Source: Paenibacillus sp. HB172176 (lineage in GTDB: Bacteria; Bacillota; Bacilli; Paenibacillales; Paenibacillaceae). Taken from it: a stretch of DNA of 64,000 bases. The notes under the pieces are model-generated. The model was not told where the DNA came from and searched no databases. It saw only the letters and a program-made list of their open reading frames with translations. This document shows, piece after piece, positions 63,091 to 64,000 of the stretch (position 1 is its first letter; every line of letters begins with the position of its first letter). A program made the position numbers and the translations under genes. The DNA lies in NCBI RefSeq assembly GCF_011947265.1, contig NZ_JAATHD010000001.1, positions 504,041-568,040 of the forward strand, given 5' to 3'.

Positions 63091-63111
63091 TTGTGTTATA
63101 AATATTCACAA
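63091..63111. promoter_or_regulatory. Palindrome TTGTG-N11-CACAA in the nirB/ANTAR intergenic region
   Basis: TTGTG at 63091-63095 and CACAA at 63107-63111 flank an AT-rich centre. The spacing (11) is too wide for standard FNR/CRP or Rex sites, so the binder is unknown. It lies 73 bp before the ANTAR gene start. Confidence 0.35.
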
Positions 63112-63184
63112 CAAGATGGAGAGGAATTGGAGATGCGAAACTTGATGATTGATGTTAGGAATGCAGGGAGGGGAGTGTTCGTTC

Positions 63185-63799
63185 ATGCGATTCTTGTTAT
63201 TGATTGAACGCGGCATCGCCACGAACGAGTCGCAAGGCAGAACGTCGCAAGCTGCCGACAAGACACTGTCGCCAAAGCATGTATTGCAGTCGCATGGGTA
63301 TGAAGTGAAGCTGCTGAAGTATAACGATCCTCCGGAGAAGAGCATGGACGGCGTCGACGCCATTGTTATGAACTTGCCGCTGAGCGAGGCGGAGGGCTGG
63401 CGGAAGAAGCTGGTTGGCCACAAGCCCATGCCGCTCTTGTGGTGGTGCAGCGAACGCACCGCAATTGCCTCCAATGCATTTTGCGAGGATGATATATGCG
63501 TGGACGGCATCCTGACCCGGGACATGAGCAATCAAGCGGTGGAATGGGCGCTTCATATCGGAGCGAAGCAGAGCATGGAGCGCCAGCAATGGCATATTGA
63601 GAAGAAACAATTGGAATCCCGTCTGGAAGAGCGGAAATGGATTGACATGGCGAAGGGGATTTTGTGCAAAATCAAAAATGTATCGGAAGCGGAAGCATAT
63701 GAAATGCTGAGGAAGCAAGCGATGAATGAACGAAAGCGCATGGTGGATGTAGCAACCTCCATTGTGAAGGTCTATCAGCTGCTTCAAGATCAAAAATAG
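63185..63799 (+). CDS. ANTAR-domain transcription antitermination regulator with pseudo-receiver
   Basis: 204 residues from ATG 63185 (GGGAG nine bases upstream; an ATG at 63149 has no proper site). The first 120 residues have receiver-like strand order, but the usual phospho-acceptor position falls in DAIVMNLPL and is Asn rather than Asp, so it looks like a pseudo-receiver as in AmiR. A coiled linker (MERQQWHIEKKQLESRLEERKW) leads into the ANTAR RNA-binding three-helix domain (IDMAKGILCKIKNVSEAEAYEMLRKQAMNERKRMVDVATSIVKVYQLL). Its obvious target is the two-hairpin leader of the divergent nirB operon. The inducer-sensing step is not evident. Confidence 0.9.
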   Translation: MRFLLLIERGIATNESQGRTSQAADKTLSPKHVLQSHGYEVKLLKYNDPPEKSMDGVDAIVMNLPLSEAEGWRKKLVGHKPMPLLWWCSERTAIASNAFCEDDICVDGILTRDMSNQAVEWALHIGAKQSMERQQWHIEKKQLESRLEERKWIDMAKGILCKIKNVSEAEAYEMLRKQAMNERKRMVDVATSIVKVYQLLQDQK

Positions 63800-63813
63800 G
63801 GGAGGGCGTACAG

Positions 63814-64000
63814 ATGATAACGCAATTACTGAAGGAAGTAGGCCGCGGCAAGCGGGGCGCCCGGGATCTCGAAGGAGAAGAAGCATCCCTGGCAGCGGAT
63901 CTTATTGTCAATAGGAAGGCGACGCCGGCGCAGATCGGAGCCTTTCTGATCGCAGAGAGAATCAAGATGGAAAGCGTCGATGAGCTGGAGGCTTTCGTGC
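63814..64000 (+). CDS. TrpD2/YbiB-like glycosyltransferase-fold protein (N-terminus only)
   Basis: Only 62 residues before the window ends; GGGGAGGG precedes ATG 63814. MITQLLKEVGRGKRGARDLEGEEASLAADLIVNRKATPAQIGAFLIAERIKMESVDELEAF is the helical N-terminal domain of the anthranilate phosphoribosyltransferase/nucleoside phosphorylase superfamily, closest in feel to TrpD2 (YbiB) proteins. It is 14 bases after the ANTAR gene, so the two are cotranscribed, suggesting a nitrogen-linked role. Confidence 0.75.
   Translation, partial: MITQLLKEVGRGKRGARDLEGEEASLAADLIVNRKATPAQIGAFLIAERIKMESVDELEAFV

Noticed and set aside
63091..63111. FNR or Rex operator
   Set aside because: Half-sites fit TTGTG/CACAA, but the 11-base spacing is wrong for either family; kept only as an unnamed palindrome.

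Overview
The window reads as chromosomal DNA of a Gram-positive soil bacterium of the Paenibacillus/Cohnella group. The basis is GC-rich coding with strong GGAGG-type ribosome sites, frequent GTG/TTG starts, lipoprotein solute-binding proteins paired with LplB/YtcP-type permeases, YesM/YesN-like two-component systems, S-layer (SLH) anchored giant enzymes and CcpA-type cre boxes. This assignment is inference; there is no rRNA or tRNA in the window.

Layout. (1) 1-14.4 kb: tail of an unidentified protein, then a glycan-uptake locus. It has two sugar ABC permeases on the minus strand, a divergent sensor kinase/AraC response-regulator pair, the binding lipoprotein, a parvulin/SurA-like foldase and a 1460-residue secreted beta-helix enzyme with carbohydrate-binding, lectin-like and FIMAH modules. 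(2) 14.4-16.5 kb: a holin-like gene, then about 1.6 kb of mostly non-coding DNA. It holds a palindromic 50-bp-period repeat array (a sister array lies at 6.4-6.6 kb), a possible structured RNA, and a 577-bp element with terminal inverted repeats enclosing a 51-bp tandem array. (3) 16.5-23.5 kb: a 1986-residue rhamnogalacturonan lyase (PL11) fused to two CE12-type acetylesterases, a cohesin and a degenerate dockerin, followed by a cohesin-SLH surface protein. Together they look like a small surface-anchored pectin-degrading complex. (4) 23.5-31.4 kb: metabolic genes (berberine-bridge-type oxidase, LamG protein, LipL-type octanoyltransferase, aldo/keto reductase, Lin0512 protein, AraC regulator/sulfatase pair, histidine phosphatase). 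(5) 31.4-41.5 kb: a second glycan system with a DUF4838 protein, a membrane-bound AraC sensor, two permeases, a binding protein, a Gfo/Idh/MocA oxidoreductase and a LamG protein.

(6) 41.7-46.1 kb: a three-gene membrane protein / VWA / TelA cassette and an AT-rich RHH-PIN toxin-antitoxin pair. (7) 46.2-53.2 kb: an MFS exporter with its TetR regulator, an LtrA protein, and an ECF42-type sigma factor operon with two DGPF/YCII proteins, a VOC protein and two small conserved proteins. (8) 53.3-58.1 kb: a 1575-residue SLH-anchored GH27 enzyme preceded by a cre box. (9) 58.2-64 kb: TerC, then the nirB-nirD-cobA nitrite reductase operon, whose leader carries two hexaloop hairpins overlapping a terminator. 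Divergent from it is an ANTAR-domain antiterminator gene, so the leader and its probable regulator sit side by side. The window ends in a TrpD2-like gene.

The sequence supports a bacterium specialised in plant cell-wall pectin (rhamnogalacturonan I and its galactan/arabinan side chains), with carbon-catabolite control of the secreted enzymes and attenuation control of nitrite assimilation.
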